A stretch of DNA of 64,000 nucleotides from Notospermus geniculatus. Lineage: Eukaryota > Nemertea > Pilidiophora > Heteronemertea > Lineidae. The translations under genes were made by a program, and so were the position numbers. Positions within the stretch are counted from its first letter, which is position 1; the number at the start of each line of letters is the position of its first letter. The stretch lies in the NCBI GenBank assembly GCA_002633025.1, contig NMRB01000358.1, positions 1 through 64,000 on the forward strand, read 5' to 3'. The notes beneath the pieces were generated by a model that saw only the letters and a list, made by a program, of their open reading frames with translations, was not told the origin of the DNA and did not search any database. This document shows, piece after piece, positions 21,707 through 34,995 of this stretch.

Positions 21707-23718
21707 GTCTCTGACTGCTCTTGTTTTATTGAAAGATGCGTGCCCGGCACCACCTGGTAGAATGTTCGTCGGTATTTTTTTAAATCGATTTTTAGTTCCC
21801 TGACTATTGAACACCCGTCAGTCATCACCACTATCTGTCAATCACCACCACCGTCAATTAACTGTCAATCACAATCATCGATGAAGGGCGCAATCGGGGT
21901 CGTGTTTCTGGGAGCCGTGCGATTCATGCCTATAAAAACAGAAGGAGGAAAATGACTTTTTTGACATCCCGCGAAAAAAGAGCGTCTGCTATACCGTAGG
22001 AGAAATCACCACAGTGGAAATAGACTATTCCTTATAATACAACATTGGCTTAATCCAAATTGTTACCACTTTAGAGCCAAAGGCTGTTGAGAAGACGACT
22101 TCCTGGCTAATGGATGAGAGACTTCTCACAATCACATGATGCACTAGGGCGAAAAAAAAACGTCGAAGATTGACCGAGGGGAAGCCACGAAATTAGCAAA
22201 CACAATCTACATGTAACTCTACACAATGACTCGTCCTTGCCCTAGGATCTAATGTCGATTTACCCCAAGGAGGGTGTTTACCATTGTACCATTAGGAAAA
22301 CATGGGTTTAATTGTACAACCGGCCATTACCGTCGTGTGGGCATACCCAAGGTAACACTAGAAAAGTGGCAAATTAATTAAGAAACAGTCGTCATTTCCA
22401 TGGAAACACGCTTAAGGTTCAAATAACATCAGCCTCGAGTCCCCTTTCCAGCCATTTGATCATGCCCTGTGTTGAAACTGAGATCGTTCCATCCTCATTA
22501 GCAAGAGAACAACAGGGTAATTAGAGACATTTTCAATATATGTATATGTTATATACAATGTATATGGATATCAGTGATGGTTTTTTCTCCGTTTTTGATG
22601 ATTTTAACGAGAAGCTCTCCGAAATGAGGAAAATGACTACTAATAATCCCGAAGTTCAGCCATATCCATTAAATCTCTTTACTAAGTAAGGATATTTGAT
22701 ATTCCAGATTTTTGTCAAGCATCATGGTTATAATGGATAAAACCAAAAGCTAAAGTTTGGTTTAACACTTCTAAGTCATCTCATGTGATAGCTTGCCTAG
22801 CTGTCCAATTAAAGTAGAAGACGATATCACATAAAAGTATGAGAGCGGCCGTATCTGCTGATGTAGGCTATATCAAAATGTAGCTTGCGCGCTAGAATTA
22901 GATATTCCGCGCAACTGGAATCATGGTAATATCGCCAAGCTAGAGGTATTGAAAAACATCTGTAAACAGACATGTTTACCTACCCAGCTCGTGGCCCTGT
23001 AGCCATCACAAGCTTAGAATTTGGTTTGGATTTTAAGTATACTTTGTCGGCCAAAAATGAATGTCCTTTTGTTCGTTAATGTTTGATTTTGCTGGCTGGT
23101 ATTCTGCAAACATATGCGAGGAATTAGATTTTAAAAAGTGGACCGTAAATACATCGTCAAGTGTTTTTTCCCAACGCTGAATGGTTTCTGCTGGTTTTTT
23201 ACGGCAAGTGCAAATTCTGAGACTGGAGGTAGATAAAACGGCCGCAGTGAAAATGGATGAGGAGCCGGAGAGTTTCGTTCACCTTTCCAGAGTAAAAGCG
23301 ACTGTTGATGAACGTAACTAATGAAAATTCACTGCGCATTCTCTGAGGCAGGTAACGATGTGGTTAAGGACGGATCGTTGCGCCTACTCCAAAATGGCTA
23401 GTCGCCGATGCGTGATGCATGCCATCCTACACCACCAACTCCGGATGACAACACCATCGTCGGTTTCTCTCCCTTGGGTCCATGATAGGAGGAACCGGGA
23501 TTTGGGCCGACTTACTTTGGCCCTTACCTCGCAGCAACATGAGACACCTTTAAGTGGTGTCAGAAATATCTTTTTGGTGCGGGTGTGCAAGGGTTGTTAT
23601 TGCTTTACGCATGTATGTAGGAAATTTGACCGTGTTAGACTGGCTTTAGGACTAGGCCTACTTCAGTACACCTTGATACAGTGTCTAATCCTGCGCGTTC
23701 TCTGTCAATGCAACACGA
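21707..23718. other. Intergenic DNA, nothing recognised
   Basis: About 2 kb without a supportable gene or repeat. A small CA-rich block with repeated TGTCAATCAC lies near 21835-21880. Confidence 0.45.
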
Positions 23719-23930
23719 CACGCCACAGGACCAGCTCACGACATTCATGTCTGCTGACGAGGTTTACTCGGCATGCCACAGGACCAGCTCACGACATTCA
23801 CGTCTGCTGACGAGGTTTGCTCGGCACGCCACAGGATCAGCTCACGACATTCACGTCTGCTGACGAGGTTTACTCGGCACGCCACAGGACCAGCTCACGA
23901 CATTCATGTCTGCTGACGAGGTTTGCTTGA
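23719..23930 (+). repeat. 53-bp tandem repeat, four units
   Basis: Units begin CA(C/T)GCCACAGGACCAGCTC at 23719, 23772, 23825 and 23878, with only a few differences (for example GATCAG for GACCAG). The high identity points to recent expansion. The period of 53 is not a multiple of three. Confidence 0.95.
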
Positions 23931-24231
23931 GCGTCAAACAGGTCGATCCATCTTTCCATTATCCTTCATATGCCTCACGTATACTTAGCGTCATGACTTC
24001 CTGCCAATTGACATGGATGTTGCCAGAACATTACTCTGCTAATGCACTTAATCGACAGGTCGGCTTCTTCTCTAAGAGATCCCCTCGACTTTATATTGTC
24101 GATGCGTGCGGAATGCACCCGGAAACTGCGCGTACATTTAAATGTAATTGTCTTGATGAATGCAAGTACTCTTTAGCATTAAAAGAGTTACATTTACCAG
24201 CTCTTTATTATTCATATTAGGGCCGATTGCT

Positions 24232-24690
24232 TTTGTATGGTTGCGTCATTGAACTATTCAATGAGGCTTTATGTATGGCCCTATCAGTGAACTATTCAAT
24301 GAAGCATTTTCTATGGTTGCGTCATTGAACTATTCAATGACGTCTTTTGTTTGCTTGCGTCATTGAACTATTCAATGAGTCCTTGTGTATGGTTGAGTGA
24401 ATGAACTATTCAATGGAGCCTTTTGTATGGTTGCGTCATTGAACTATTCAATGACGTCTTTTGTTTGCTTGCGTTGAACTAGTCAATGAGGCCTTGTGTA
24501 TGGTATGGTTGAGTGAACGGACTATTCAATGGGGGCTTTTGTATGGTTCTGTCAGTGAACTATTCAATGAGGCGCTTTGTATGTTTGCGTCAATGAACTA
24601 TTCAACGGCGTCTTTTGTATGGTTGAGTTAATGAAGTATTCAATGAGGGCTTTTGTATAGTTGTTTCAATGAACTTTTAAGGCCGGTCAG
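24232..24690 (+). repeat. About 40-bp minisatellite with a CATTGAA/TTCAATG hairpin
   Basis: About 12 units of roughly 38-42 bp of the form TTTTGTATGGTTGCGTCATT then GAACTATTCAATGAGGC. The centre CATTGAACTATTCAATG is an inverted repeat with a 3-bp loop, kept in most units. The units drift at the right end. Confidence 0.9.
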
Positions 24691-27340
24691 TGTAGTGGTG
24701 TCAGTGTAGTATTCAGTGAGGCAGATTGTGAGGCCTGTTGTGGTCAATGGACCTATTGCTAACAGGAGATCAAAAGGTAAGCATTTTGTGGGGCGACCTA
24801 CCGAACATCCACCCTTCTGTTTCCTCAAAGAGAAATGTCGGTTTAAGTGCATTAAACTACAAAACACCGGCTTCTCTAATGGCCTCGGAAAATGAAGTGC
24901 CTTTCCTACGTGCTCATGCGGCCGAGCTACCATTTCGCCGACACCGCCGAATAGGTTCTCGACCTTGATAACGAGGTGAAATTTTATCGAACCCCTTGCA
25001 ATGAGGGTCAAGGGTAACAGGGCTTTTAGCCTCTCCTTTTTGAGGCTTAGGGCGTATGAAGTAGTCACGCCGTGTATGAAACACGACGTTCACAAACTTT
25101 GTGTTTGGAAAGCCGGAAGTCATCACATCAACTCTGATATATCGTAACCGATCAATATACATATCGTGACCAAAAATCTTTCCAACGAGTTTGTGTATCT
25201 TACTTAGATATAAAAACAAAGTCGGATCTCATTTCTTATTAATCTAGTTGCCTCAAAAAAATAGCTCAAATTCCCTAATACAATTTGTTTCGCTTATACA
25301 TGTATTTTCTTGCGATGTATCTTGCATGGGGTTTATACATCGCTTTGAGGGCCAAATTAATATTGCTATTCCCAACAGAAACAGTTCGCCAAATGATTTA
25401 ACAGTTCCTTTCTGGTTATAATCTTATTCTCATGATGTTCTGCTTGGTAAAATCACATGTATTTTTCTTATAGCTATTCGTTTCTCTTTCTAAACACAAA
25501 CCACATACCGCTACTTCAGCTGCGAACGAAGATGCAGAATTTGAAAAAAAGAGATCTCATTCATATTGATGGTGTGAGGGAAGCCTTCTAAACGTTGAAC
25601 CTGTACTTGCTTCTTGTCGCAGCTTTTTTCAAAACTCGATAAACTACATTCTTCAGCAGCCGAAATCAGAAACAGATTTTGAATAAACTGAGCTCATCTC
25701 TCCCTCTGACCAAGTGAACACGAACGCTCCAACATGGAGTAGAAACAAATCCCTGGTAGCGAAGAGTGGCGAGCAGACGACACACTGGTCGATAACGCCT
25801 GCCACTCTGGAGGAGTGTGAATCGAAGTGAGCACCAGATCGCTCTGATCACCGCGAGAAGTGGCATGCTTTGCGACAGTTCTCCTCATGATTCCGCTGGT
25901 TGATTGCGATTCTCTAGCTGTGCAAGTTCCTCGGATTCTTTCACAATTTATTTGGATTCTAAAGAAGCGATCTTTCCTACATTTCGGAGGAGTTTAACCA
26001 GTCAGTAGGTGACTTCATGGTGTTTTTCTCCAAGAAATTTAACCGGGAACATCTTTTTTTATCTTTCGGGAGTAGTTATTGAATCTGTCAATTAGATTGT
26101 CTATCACATTAGTTCTCTCCAGATGTAAAGGTATTTAAAACCCGTCTCGAGGTTTGAAGCGTTTCTTTCCGCCTGTTACGTTTACTTAAGTTTCATTATG
26201 TGAACCTGTTTCTCGGTGTTTTATTCAATTTTTTCAGTGTTCTGAAATTGAATGACACAACTCCCTAGTTAACACCCCCGTGTCTACTTTTTTGCTCCGT
26301 CAACTTGTCTTTCTCTCGTCCTGTCTTTCATCTTCGTGCTTCTTTGTTTTTTGTCGCTGAAGATTTGCCTTACCTTCTCCGTAATGGTCTTCTTAGTCAG
26401 TCTTCATATTTTTCTTCCTTTACACTATTAACACTAATTATCATCATTATCGAGTAGAATTCAAGAACCAACAAACGGTATTTCTCAAGTTCGTTGTAAG
26501 CCAGTTCCTGATTGGCTGGTCCTGTTCATACATCTTCACGTTGACTAATTAGAGCGCTTGATACGTTTCTAATTTTTATCTCGCCCTATTCTCTATACTT
26601 CCAGGTTAATTCAGGACGCTGTTGGCTATATCTTAATCGAAAGGCAGGTGACAATCGTGGATCCTATAAAATACTTGGATATTGTCTTAACGTTTATAAC
26701 TTTGTCTTGTGCGCCTTGAATTAATCGAGGAATACTTGTGTGTGTTGAACTTACGATATTTTATTGGAATAGGCATTCTGAAACAGGCGTTTCTTTCTGG
26801 TGCACGGATTCATATATACTTTATTTACATAGACTGCTGTTCAAAGGATTGTAATTGACACAATTACGACGGTAAGTACCATATCATTTATCTAGTATGT
26901 CTTTTATAAGCACCATTACAGTAATTAGCACTGTTTGTATATATATGCATATGAATATCATAGCCTTATTACAATCGGACACCTTTGGCCAGCGAGCAAG
27001 AGTCAACTTTCCTGTGCGATACTTGGAATGAGCGAAAAGAGAGAGCAAAGGGCATTGGTGTGTGACTGTTGTAGCCGACACCACACCGTGCGAAATTTAA
27101 CTTCAACAAATATCATTCGGTGTAAAAATAAGCTGTGTATGTATCAGATAACATAATCAATTAAAACATTAAGCCGCGTGTAGGTCGTAGTAGCGGATTC
27201 ATCAAGTACGTAGGCCTAGGAGGTCAAGGCCCTTGTTTAAAAAGCACTTGATAAGTGGAGATATTGACATATGGTTTCAGTGCATTGTTGAAGAACAGTT
27301 TTATACCAATGGCACTGGCAAAATTGTGATAAAACGGAGG
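24691..27340. other. Intergenic DNA, nothing recognised
   Basis: About 2.6 kb. The 142-codon minus frame at 24640-25068 starts inside the minisatellite side and has no motif. I can support no gene or RNA. Confidence 0.4.
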
Positions 27341-27506
27341 TGTAATGTCTTTCAGTGTGGCCATTTTCCTGTGTGGCTCCCATCGTTAGGAACACACTGG
27401 AAAACAGACTCACTGTTTCCCTGTGTGTCGCTCATTGTCAAGTGCCTTACTCCGTCAATCTATTGTAAGTCATACTGGCACACGGACCACACTGGAAAAC
27501 GTTACA
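27341..27506 (+). mobile_element. TGTAA...TTACA MITE, copy 4
   Basis: 166 bp, begins TGTAATGTCTTTCAGTGT and ends ACTGGAAAACGTTACA. CCGG lies directly at the right border (27507-27510); the left border reads CGGAGG. The internal sequence is nearer to copy 5 (62274-62443) than to copies 1 and 2, with shared CAGACTCACTGTTTC and CATTGTCAAGT blocks. Confidence 0.88.
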
Positions 27507-27936
27507 CCGGCCCTCTAAAGGTTGTAATATAGAAAACATGTAGCATTTCCTTATACTTCGCTGGTGAAATACTTCTGATTACCGTTGGATGCCGTACAAA
27601 TCGCAGCCGTCGCCCGAAAACATCACACATGGGTTGAAATCAAACCAGTTACCACTTTGGCCGATTACTTTGAGCACTCGCTTGGATACCCTCAATGTAC
27701 TTGCCCAACTTACTGAATAACTGTGGTCAAGAAGGTTGAATGTTGCTGATCGGTAATTCCAGTGGTTAACTTATTGTGTATTGAGTATGTCATGCAGGCG
27801 ACAACCTTCGTGGCATTTCATGAAATATTCTACAAATAGGTGAGTTCTGTCGTCAATTTCATCACGTACCGACCTCTGGCCAAAGATATGGCAAAGTTCC
27901 TGAAGGGACAAGAAGCTGAAGATGATGATGATGATG
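27507..27936. other. Intergenic DNA ending in a GAT microsatellite
   Basis: No gene supported. A (GAT)n-like run lies at 27921-27949 and leads into the duplicated segment. Confidence 0.5.
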
Positions 27937-29807
27937 ATCATGATGATGAGTAGAGGTTCGTTGTCCATTTCAAGCATACCGGTATTCAAGTGACATTTTC
28001 CTTATATAAGCTTACGAGGTCAGAACTCATGTTTGAAAAGCTCTCGATCAACAGAAATATTGGCCTGCTTTTTGAACATCATGTTATGCACTTTAGCAGT
28101 GTCAACTGGTAATGACTGCACTGACATTGAAAACGTTATCGGTAATCGGATCATAACTACTTTTTTAGGCTTAAGTTCACCGTGAAAGTGCACAACAATT
28201 TTCCAAATTACAAGTGTATACCTACCCATAAAATGAAACTAATGGTACTAACGTAAGTCTCTTATAGCAGTAATTAGATATAAAACAATGTTAATTATGC
28301 CAGTGCTTGTGTAAGTGCCTCTGATATATCATATGATAATAGTATTTATTTGAGTATTATAGTGTTTGAAAGTCTTCTAATGGTAGACATTATTGACAAA
28401 GAATTATCATATTTTCGAAAAGATAGTGGACCTGGTATGACACACTGATCCATTGGATTAACTATATCCAATACTAATGGGTTGAGATTCCAAAGAACGT
28501 CAGGTCAACTCAGTTCCACTGATTGGAAAAAGAATACAATGTACATTGCAGACTGTTAGTAATGAAGCGAAGATGCCATGGCAGGTCATGATACAATGTC
28601 ACTGCATCATCAGTATTCAACGCTGATTGAAAATGCATTTTGTACCCTCGACATTCTAATTAGCGCTGAACTGAATCGCCTTGAGAAACAATTATATACA
28701 AGACTGTACATTGTAGAGCACATTGAATATCAGAACTATTCTATATTAAATAGTCACGGTTGGTAAAAACTTCGGGGACCCAAAAGAATGACTTGATATC
28801 CTCGAGTTTTGTTGAATGACAGTGGGCTGAAAAACCCGAAACTTAAAGTTCCACTGTATTGAATTTTATGATATTTTCAAAGTGTTAGGAGAATGCAGGT
28901 AGAGGTCTCATAGCCTCATGAATGTCCCCCCAAATGTGGCCTGATAGGTACATCAGGGAATCAAGGTGTAGTTTTCAGCATACACTGAAAAATCTTCAGG
29001 CAAAACTCTAATGTATTCAGATAGAGTAGAGCATAGTGCATTTTACAATACACTTAAGTCGAGGGGTAGGCACTTTTTGAGTTCAATACAGTGTGGCTTT
29101 AAATGACTTGAACCATAGAGGTATAATAAAGATAATACCTCCTTGCGAGATATCTGTAAAGCAGTCCTATTTATCTCGAAATGTACCCTAAAGTTAAAGT
29201 TTTCGTTTTGATATCTCGTCCTTTGTGACTATAGTGCAGGGATTGTATTGCCATATGTCAGTATCACCCAAGACGCCAGGACACATGTCTGATATAGAAA
29301 TTCGAATTGTGACACTTTCCCAATTACGTAGCAAACATCAATAAGGTTTCAATTTGCCATCGGGGCAAGTCGTCTTTCATATATAACGTATAGAAACGAG
29401 TTATCAAACCTTCAAGCAGTTCCTATTCGCGTCACCGTAATTGCGTGTCAGTAGAAAAGCTTGAACCTAAATAATAAATGTATAGAGGCTGCATGTTATG
29501 TGAACGGTGTAATAATGTTACCTAAAGATATCATTTGATTTCTCTCTTCATTAGAAAACATGGCGACGACTGCTTGTGATTTCCTAATGGATATTTTTTT
29601 CAATAACTCGTTCCAGTGGGGATCCTAGCTACGACAGAGGGCAGCACACCGAAACCCGGTCCTATACAAAGGACGCCTTCTGTGTGGGAAATTGATCAGG
29701 ACCGGGATGTCAGTTCATTTCAATAGTTTTAACCACTAGTGACACCTATTGAGGCAGTGGGCTAGGGTCCCCATTCACTCTTCGCGGGTTCCGTGAACCC
29801 AGAGTTT
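27937..29807 (+). repeat. Left copy of a 1.9-kb duplicated segment
   Basis: This segment is nearly identical to 30128-32080, in the same order and strand, and it ends at the N gap with CCGTGAACCCAGAGTTT, which is also where homology ends in the right copy. No protein-coding gene is recognisable in either copy. Differences are small indels and base changes. Confidence 0.9.
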
Positions 29808-30127
29808 NNNNNNNNNNNNNNNNNNNNNNNNNNNNNNNNNNNNNNNNNNNNNNNNNNNNNNNNNNNNNNNNNNNNNNNNNNNNNNNNNNNNNNNNNNNNN
29901 NNNNNNNNNNNNNNNNNNNNNNNNNNNNNNNNNNNNNNNNNNNNNNNNNNNNNNNNNNNNNNNNNNNNNNNNNNNNNNNNNNNNNNNNNNNNNNNNNNNN
30001 NNNNNNNNNNNNNNNNNNNNNNNNNNNNNNNNNNNNNNNNNNNNNNNNNNNNNNNNNNNNNNNNNNNNNNNNNNNNNNNNNNNNNNNNNNNNNNNNNNNN
30101 NNNNNNNNNNNNNNNNNNNNNNNNNNN
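29808..30127. other. Assembly gap (320 N)
   Basis: A run of n lying exactly between the two copies of the 1.9-kb segment. Frames that cross it are artefacts. Confidence 0.98.
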
Positions 30128-32080
30128 ATCATAATGATGAATAGAGGTTCGTTGCCCGGGTTCGTTGTCCATTTCAAGCATACCGTTCAAGTGACATTTT
30201 CCTTATATAAGCTTACGAGGTCAGAGCTCTCGTTTGAAAAAGCTCTCGATAAACAGAAATACTGGCCTGCTTTGTGAACATCATGATATATGCACTTTAG
30301 CAGTGTCAACTGTTAATGACTGCACTGACATTGAAAAAGTTACCGGTAATCGGATCATAACTACTTTTTTAGGCTTAAGTTCACCGTGAAAGTGCACAAC
30401 AATTTTCCAAATTACAAGTGTATACCTACCCATAAAATGAAACTAATGGTACTAATGTAAGTCTCTTATAGCAGTAATTAGATATAAAACAATGTTAATT
30501 ATGCCACTGCTTTGTGTAAGTGCCTCTGATATATCATATGATAATAGTATTTATTTGAGTATTGTAGTGTTTGAAAGTCTTCTAATGGTAGATATTATTG
30601 ATAAAGAATTATCATATTTTCGAAAAGATAGTGGACCTGGTATAACATACTGATCCATTGGATTATTATTATTATTATTATATCTTTATTCGTACTAATA
30701 AATGTACACTTTTAAAAAGAAATTAACTAATCCAATGCAATACTAATGGGTTGAGATTCCAAAGAACGTGTTCAGGTCAACTCAGTTCCACTGATTGGAA
30801 AACGAATACATTGTAGACTGTAAGTGATGAAGCGAAGATGCCATGGCAGGTCATGATACAATGTCACTGCATCGTCAGTATTCAACGCTGATTGAAAATG
30901 CATTGTACCCTCGACATTCTAATTAGCGCTGAACTGAATCGCCTTGAGAAACAATTATATACAAGACTGTACATTGTAGAGCACATTCGGAACATCAGAA
31001 CTATTCTATAATAGTCACGGTTGGTTGGTAAAAACTTCGGGGACCCAAAGGAATGATTTGATATCCTCGAGTTTTGTTGAATGACAGTGGGCTGAAAAAC
31101 CCGAAACTTTGTTCCACTGTATTGAATTTTATGATATTTTCAAAGTGTTAGGAGAATGCAGGTAGAGGTCTCATAGCCTCGTGAATGTCCCCCCAAACGT
31201 GGCCCAAATGTGGAATCAAGGTGTAGTTTTCAGCATACACTGAAAAATCTTCAGGCAAAACTTTAATGTACATGTATTCAGATAGAGTAGAGCATAGTAC
31301 ATAGTACATTTTACAATTCACTTAAGTCGAGGGGTAGGCACTTTCTGAATTCAATACAGTGTGGCTTTAAATGACTTGAACCATGGAGGTATAATAAAGA
31401 TAATACCTCCTTGCTTAAGGACGAGATATCTGTAAAGCAGTCCTATTTATCTCGAAATGTACCCTAAAGTTAAAGTTTTCGTTTTGATATCTCGTCCTTT
31501 GTGACTATGCAGGAATTGTATTGCCATATGTCAGTATCACCCAAGACGCCAGGACACATGTCTGATATAGAAATTCGAATTGTGACACTTTCCCAATTAC
31601 GTAGCAAACATCAATAAGGTTTCAATTTGCCGTCGGGGCAAGTCGTCTTTCATATATAACGTATAGAAACGAGTTATCAAACCTTCAAGCAGTTCCTATT
31701 CGCGTCACCGTAATTGCGTGTCAGTAGAAAAGCTTGAACCTAAATAATAAATGTATAGAGGCTGCATGTTATGTGAACGGTGTAATAATGTTACCTAAAG
31801 ATATCATTTGATTTCTCTCTTCATTAGAAAACATGGCGACGACTGCTTGTGATTTCCTAATGGATATTTTTTTCAATAACTCGTTCCAGTGGGGATCCTA
31901 GCTACGACAGAGGGCAGCACACCGAAACCCGGTCCTATACAAAGGACGCCTTCTGTGTGGGAAATTGATCAGGACCGGGATGTCAGTTCATTTCAATAGT
32001 TTTAACCACTAGTGACACCTATTGAGGCAGTGGGCTAGGGTCCCCATTCACTCTTCGCGGGTTCCGTGAACCCAGAGTTT
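30128..32080 (+). repeat. Right copy of the 1.9-kb duplicated segment
   Basis: It repeats 27937-29807. Notable differences are a roughly 70-bp ATT-rich insertion near 30662-30731 and the added TTAAGGAC near 31415, which in this copy makes an AAGGACGAGATATC / GATATCTCGTCCTT inverted pair about 60 bp apart. Confidence 0.9.
30662..30731 (-). mobile_element. Short (ATT)n-tailed insertion in right copy
   Basis: Present only in the right copy. On the minus strand it reads as a short body with AATAAAGATATAATAATAAT at its end, which looks like the truncated 3' end of a retroposed element with a simple-repeat tail. The flanks share ATTGGATTA / TAATCCAAT sequence, so the exact target duplication is unclear. 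Confidence 0.45.
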
Positions 32081-32107
32081 TGAACAACGAACACATTGCC
32101 ATCGCGG

Positions 32108-32170
32108 CATGATGTACACTCATGTACATGCACATAGGCCATGTACATGTACATGTACATTTACATATTA
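32108..32170. repeat. ACATGT-rich simple sequence
   Basis: Repeated CATGTACATGTACATGTACA with variants. Shorter patches of the same palindromic hexamer occur near 10877, 33668 and 39415. Confidence 0.85.
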
Positions 32171-32487
32171 TATTAGATAGATTGCGTAACTACACAGTTG
32201 CACGAATAGTTTTCTCCTTCGGAGGATAGGTGTATTTTGAAGGCTACGGCAAAATTCTGTTGAAATATGCAAATTTATCTTGAGGTAGGCCCTAAATCAC
32301 TGGTTTATATGGCGCCCTCTATACGTCACCGCTTTTGATTTTGTGCGGTATAAGGAGCGAGCGCTACGAACCAATAGGTTTTTTTCATGGAACACTGCTC
32401 TCCCAAGCGCATGCTTTCTACACAATTCATATTAAAATAAGGGGTGGACTGAATGAATGATTGACTGTACTGCAGCTGATGTTTCAT

Positions 32488-32604
32488 TGGCTGGAAATTT
32501 ACTAACCTGGTTCCCTGGGCTCCGACGGTGGCACTGACTACTCGTGCTCCGATACGAAGCGCCACCGTCGGACGCCCAAGGAAACAGGTAAGAAATTACT
32601 AGCA
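32488..32604. mobile_element. Small fold-back, TCCGACGGTGGC arms
   Basis: The inner arms CTCCGACGGTGGC and GCCACCGTCGGAC are strong inverted repeats. Homology continues outward through CCTGGGC/GCCCAAGG, AACCTGG/ACAGGT and GGAAATTTACT/AGAAATTACT, giving a fold-back of about 115 bp. No target duplication is clear. Confidence 0.6.
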
Positions 32605-32907
32605 CATTACACCGGCGAACAGTGGGCATCGCTGGTCAACAGCGCACTAGAGTTGAATGAGTGAGCACATAACCTTTTGTCACCTTAATAATAGGGGCAC
32701 AAGAAGCGCAGTCCAAAGCAAGCAAAGAGCATAAGAATTCAATTGTGGCGCAGAAGCCTTTTGTCATTTAACGCGCATTGGGGGATTAGAGCATAGCGTC
32801 TATTGTGAGCGTTAATTGGCGCACAGCGCGGAGCACTTTATGTGCGCTCTGAACTGGATTGCTTAGTGTATGTCAACAGACTCTGTTCTTTCTATGTCGA
32901 CAGAATA

Positions 32908-32974
32908 AAACTAGGCGTACTGGCGGCAAATCTCAATGCGGTAGGGGTGTTTTTAAAGTCGACTGACCCGATTG
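32908..32974 (+). repeat. Solo arm of the GTCGACTGACC element
   Basis: CAAATCTCAATGCGGTAGGG then GTGTTTTTAAAGTCGACTGA matches the arms of the TIR element at 10959-11271. Only one arm is present here, so it is a truncated copy. Confidence 0.65.
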
Positions 32975-33078
32975 AATGAGGATGTACGGATTTGTACTTT
33001 ATCCTCTGCTGNGGCGCCCTCTATACGTCACCGCTTTTGATTTTGTGCGGTATAAGGAGCGAGCGCTACGAACCAATG

Positions 33079-34990
33079 GCTATCTCTGGATTTAGTAACC
33101 CCGTCACATAGAATGCCTTGAAAGAGCAAATCTTTTAACACCGTAGGATTGCAGCTTTTATTTTGACATTCTATTTAACAGCAGGATACCACGTGGTGGA
33201 ATTATTCGCCACTTAAAATGTGATATTCTGATCTCGCGTGAGTTGCCAAACATGTTATTTTTACTCAACCAGTTAACAGGAAAAAAAACATTTCGAATTC
33301 ACTTCACCTGATCCAGAGTTGATCACACGCACTTAACAGTGATTGTGTCCTCATCAGTCGTCTATGACACGATAAATGCCCGATTATTCAATGTAACAAC
33401 TGGTACAGACGATACGGAAACAAAAACCGTTTGTCTAAAATGTTCAACTGGCGATTATCTTCGAAGAGATTGACGTAAAATGTTCAACTAGCGGTTATTT
33501 GGGATGAAATTATTGGTGACACAGCCAACAAGGTTATGTGAAGAAATTTACTTTGGTCTGTCATGTTTATCTCGATTGTTTTGGTGTAGGCTAATGTACG
33601 CGGTATTTGAATGGCCTGTGGATGAAAACAAAGCATTTTTTGTTTTTTCGGGTCAACATGTTGGCCTATATGTACATGACATGTACATGTACTTGTTTCA
33701 CACTCTTACAGTACAAAATGCAGAAGAAAAGCAAATGGCGAATAGTTCTCCGTGCAGTACGATAAAATCAATTTAAATGCATGTGCCAACATCATCCACA
33801 ACATCTTCTTGTTGAACGCTATCGCGCTTGACATATCACGTGATGACGTATCACGTGATGAACGATACTTTCTAAAGACTTTGTTTTTCTAAGGGAAACA
33901 CCCAGGGCATTCCCACGCCACTAACTAAAAGAGTCATGCTCTCTCTAGCCAACTCAATATCATTGCGAGTTCGCACACCAAAATGACATTAAAATATCGA
34001 AGTCGCTCGAGGCAAGTATAGGTTTTTATCATCTCTGAAATTGTCGGTGTGTTTTACATAAAAGACTTATTCGATTTGGTGCATCTTTCAAATGTTTTTG
34101 TACGCCGATGTTATTCTATCAGAAAAACCAATAATTACTATGGACAGCCACTGATTGGTCTTAACGCGCTGTTTATACGTGTATCATGGGAACGAAAAAA
34201 ATTTCACCCGCGCTTTCAAGTCTCTGACTATAACCTTTTCTCCTGACCTAGTTTGTGCAATTGTCTGCATGCAGGGTCGGATATTCAGAGGGGAGGAGCA
34301 GGGGCCGCTGCCCCAAAGGTAAGGAACAGGGCCGAAAAGACATGAGGGTGAAGACAGAAAATAGGGACTGGAAACCAGCCCGAAGTAATCCCACAACGAT
34401 TTGAACAGCCCTACATGTAGGTGCCGCGTGTTATCGTTCACTGACTTGGCTTTACAACAGGGCTTTCACAGTCAGTCATTGTTAGGGACATTTGGCCCAA
34501 ATGCACACGGTACATGGAGGTCACAAAAGGCACAGCAGCTGACGCATCACACTGCACAGCCCCAACACAGTCTCGGCTCTTTTCAGACGAAAAAAAAACG
34601 AAAATGTCGGCAAAAGGGTTGTCAACAATACACTGTTTATCTAATATAGAGACAAAAAGGTGGACGTAACGTTGTGCAAACAAGGGGAGGCGTCGGTGCA
34701 TATCTATGAGTGCTCTTCTCTAGTTATCCTAACCTCTCTTGACCAACAAATGACCTGTTGGTCTAATCATTACACTGATGATATTAAAGGACGGACAGCT
34801 GAGGTCAGGGCACGAACGATCTCAATCATACTCTGTTTCAATACGTCGGAATGGGCTTTTATGCTGTCTTTTCGACATTGGGTTCCTTCCCGATGTCACT
34901 TTTATTGCTCTTGTCTTTCTTGGTGTAGCAGTCGGTGCCTTTGGTTCCTTGCTTGTTCAGTTCAGTTCTTGAATTCCTTTTTCAGTTTTC
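33079..34990. other. Intergenic DNA, nothing recognised
   Basis: No gene supported. Frames of 65-122 codons (for example 34660-35028) carry no motif and overlap on both strands. A repeated TATCACGTGATGA lies near 33833-33862. Confidence 0.4.
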
Positions 34991-34995
34991 TATAC

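Larger units (their letters stand above)
32311..33078 (+). repeat. Block repeated across the single n at 33012
   Basis: GGCGCCCTCTATACGTCACC and the following 46 bp (32311-32376) recur at 33013-33078 immediately after the n. The sequence then diverges. It looks like an overlap between unmerged contigs or an allelic break, not a genuine tandem duplication. Confidence 0.75.

Noticed and set aside
24640-25068. 142-codon minus-strand frame
   Set aside because: It runs into the minisatellite and has no motif.
27937-32080. A genuine tandem segmental duplication
   Set aside because: The junction is an N gap and three other pairs in the window show the same pattern, so allelic duplication in the assembly is more likely.
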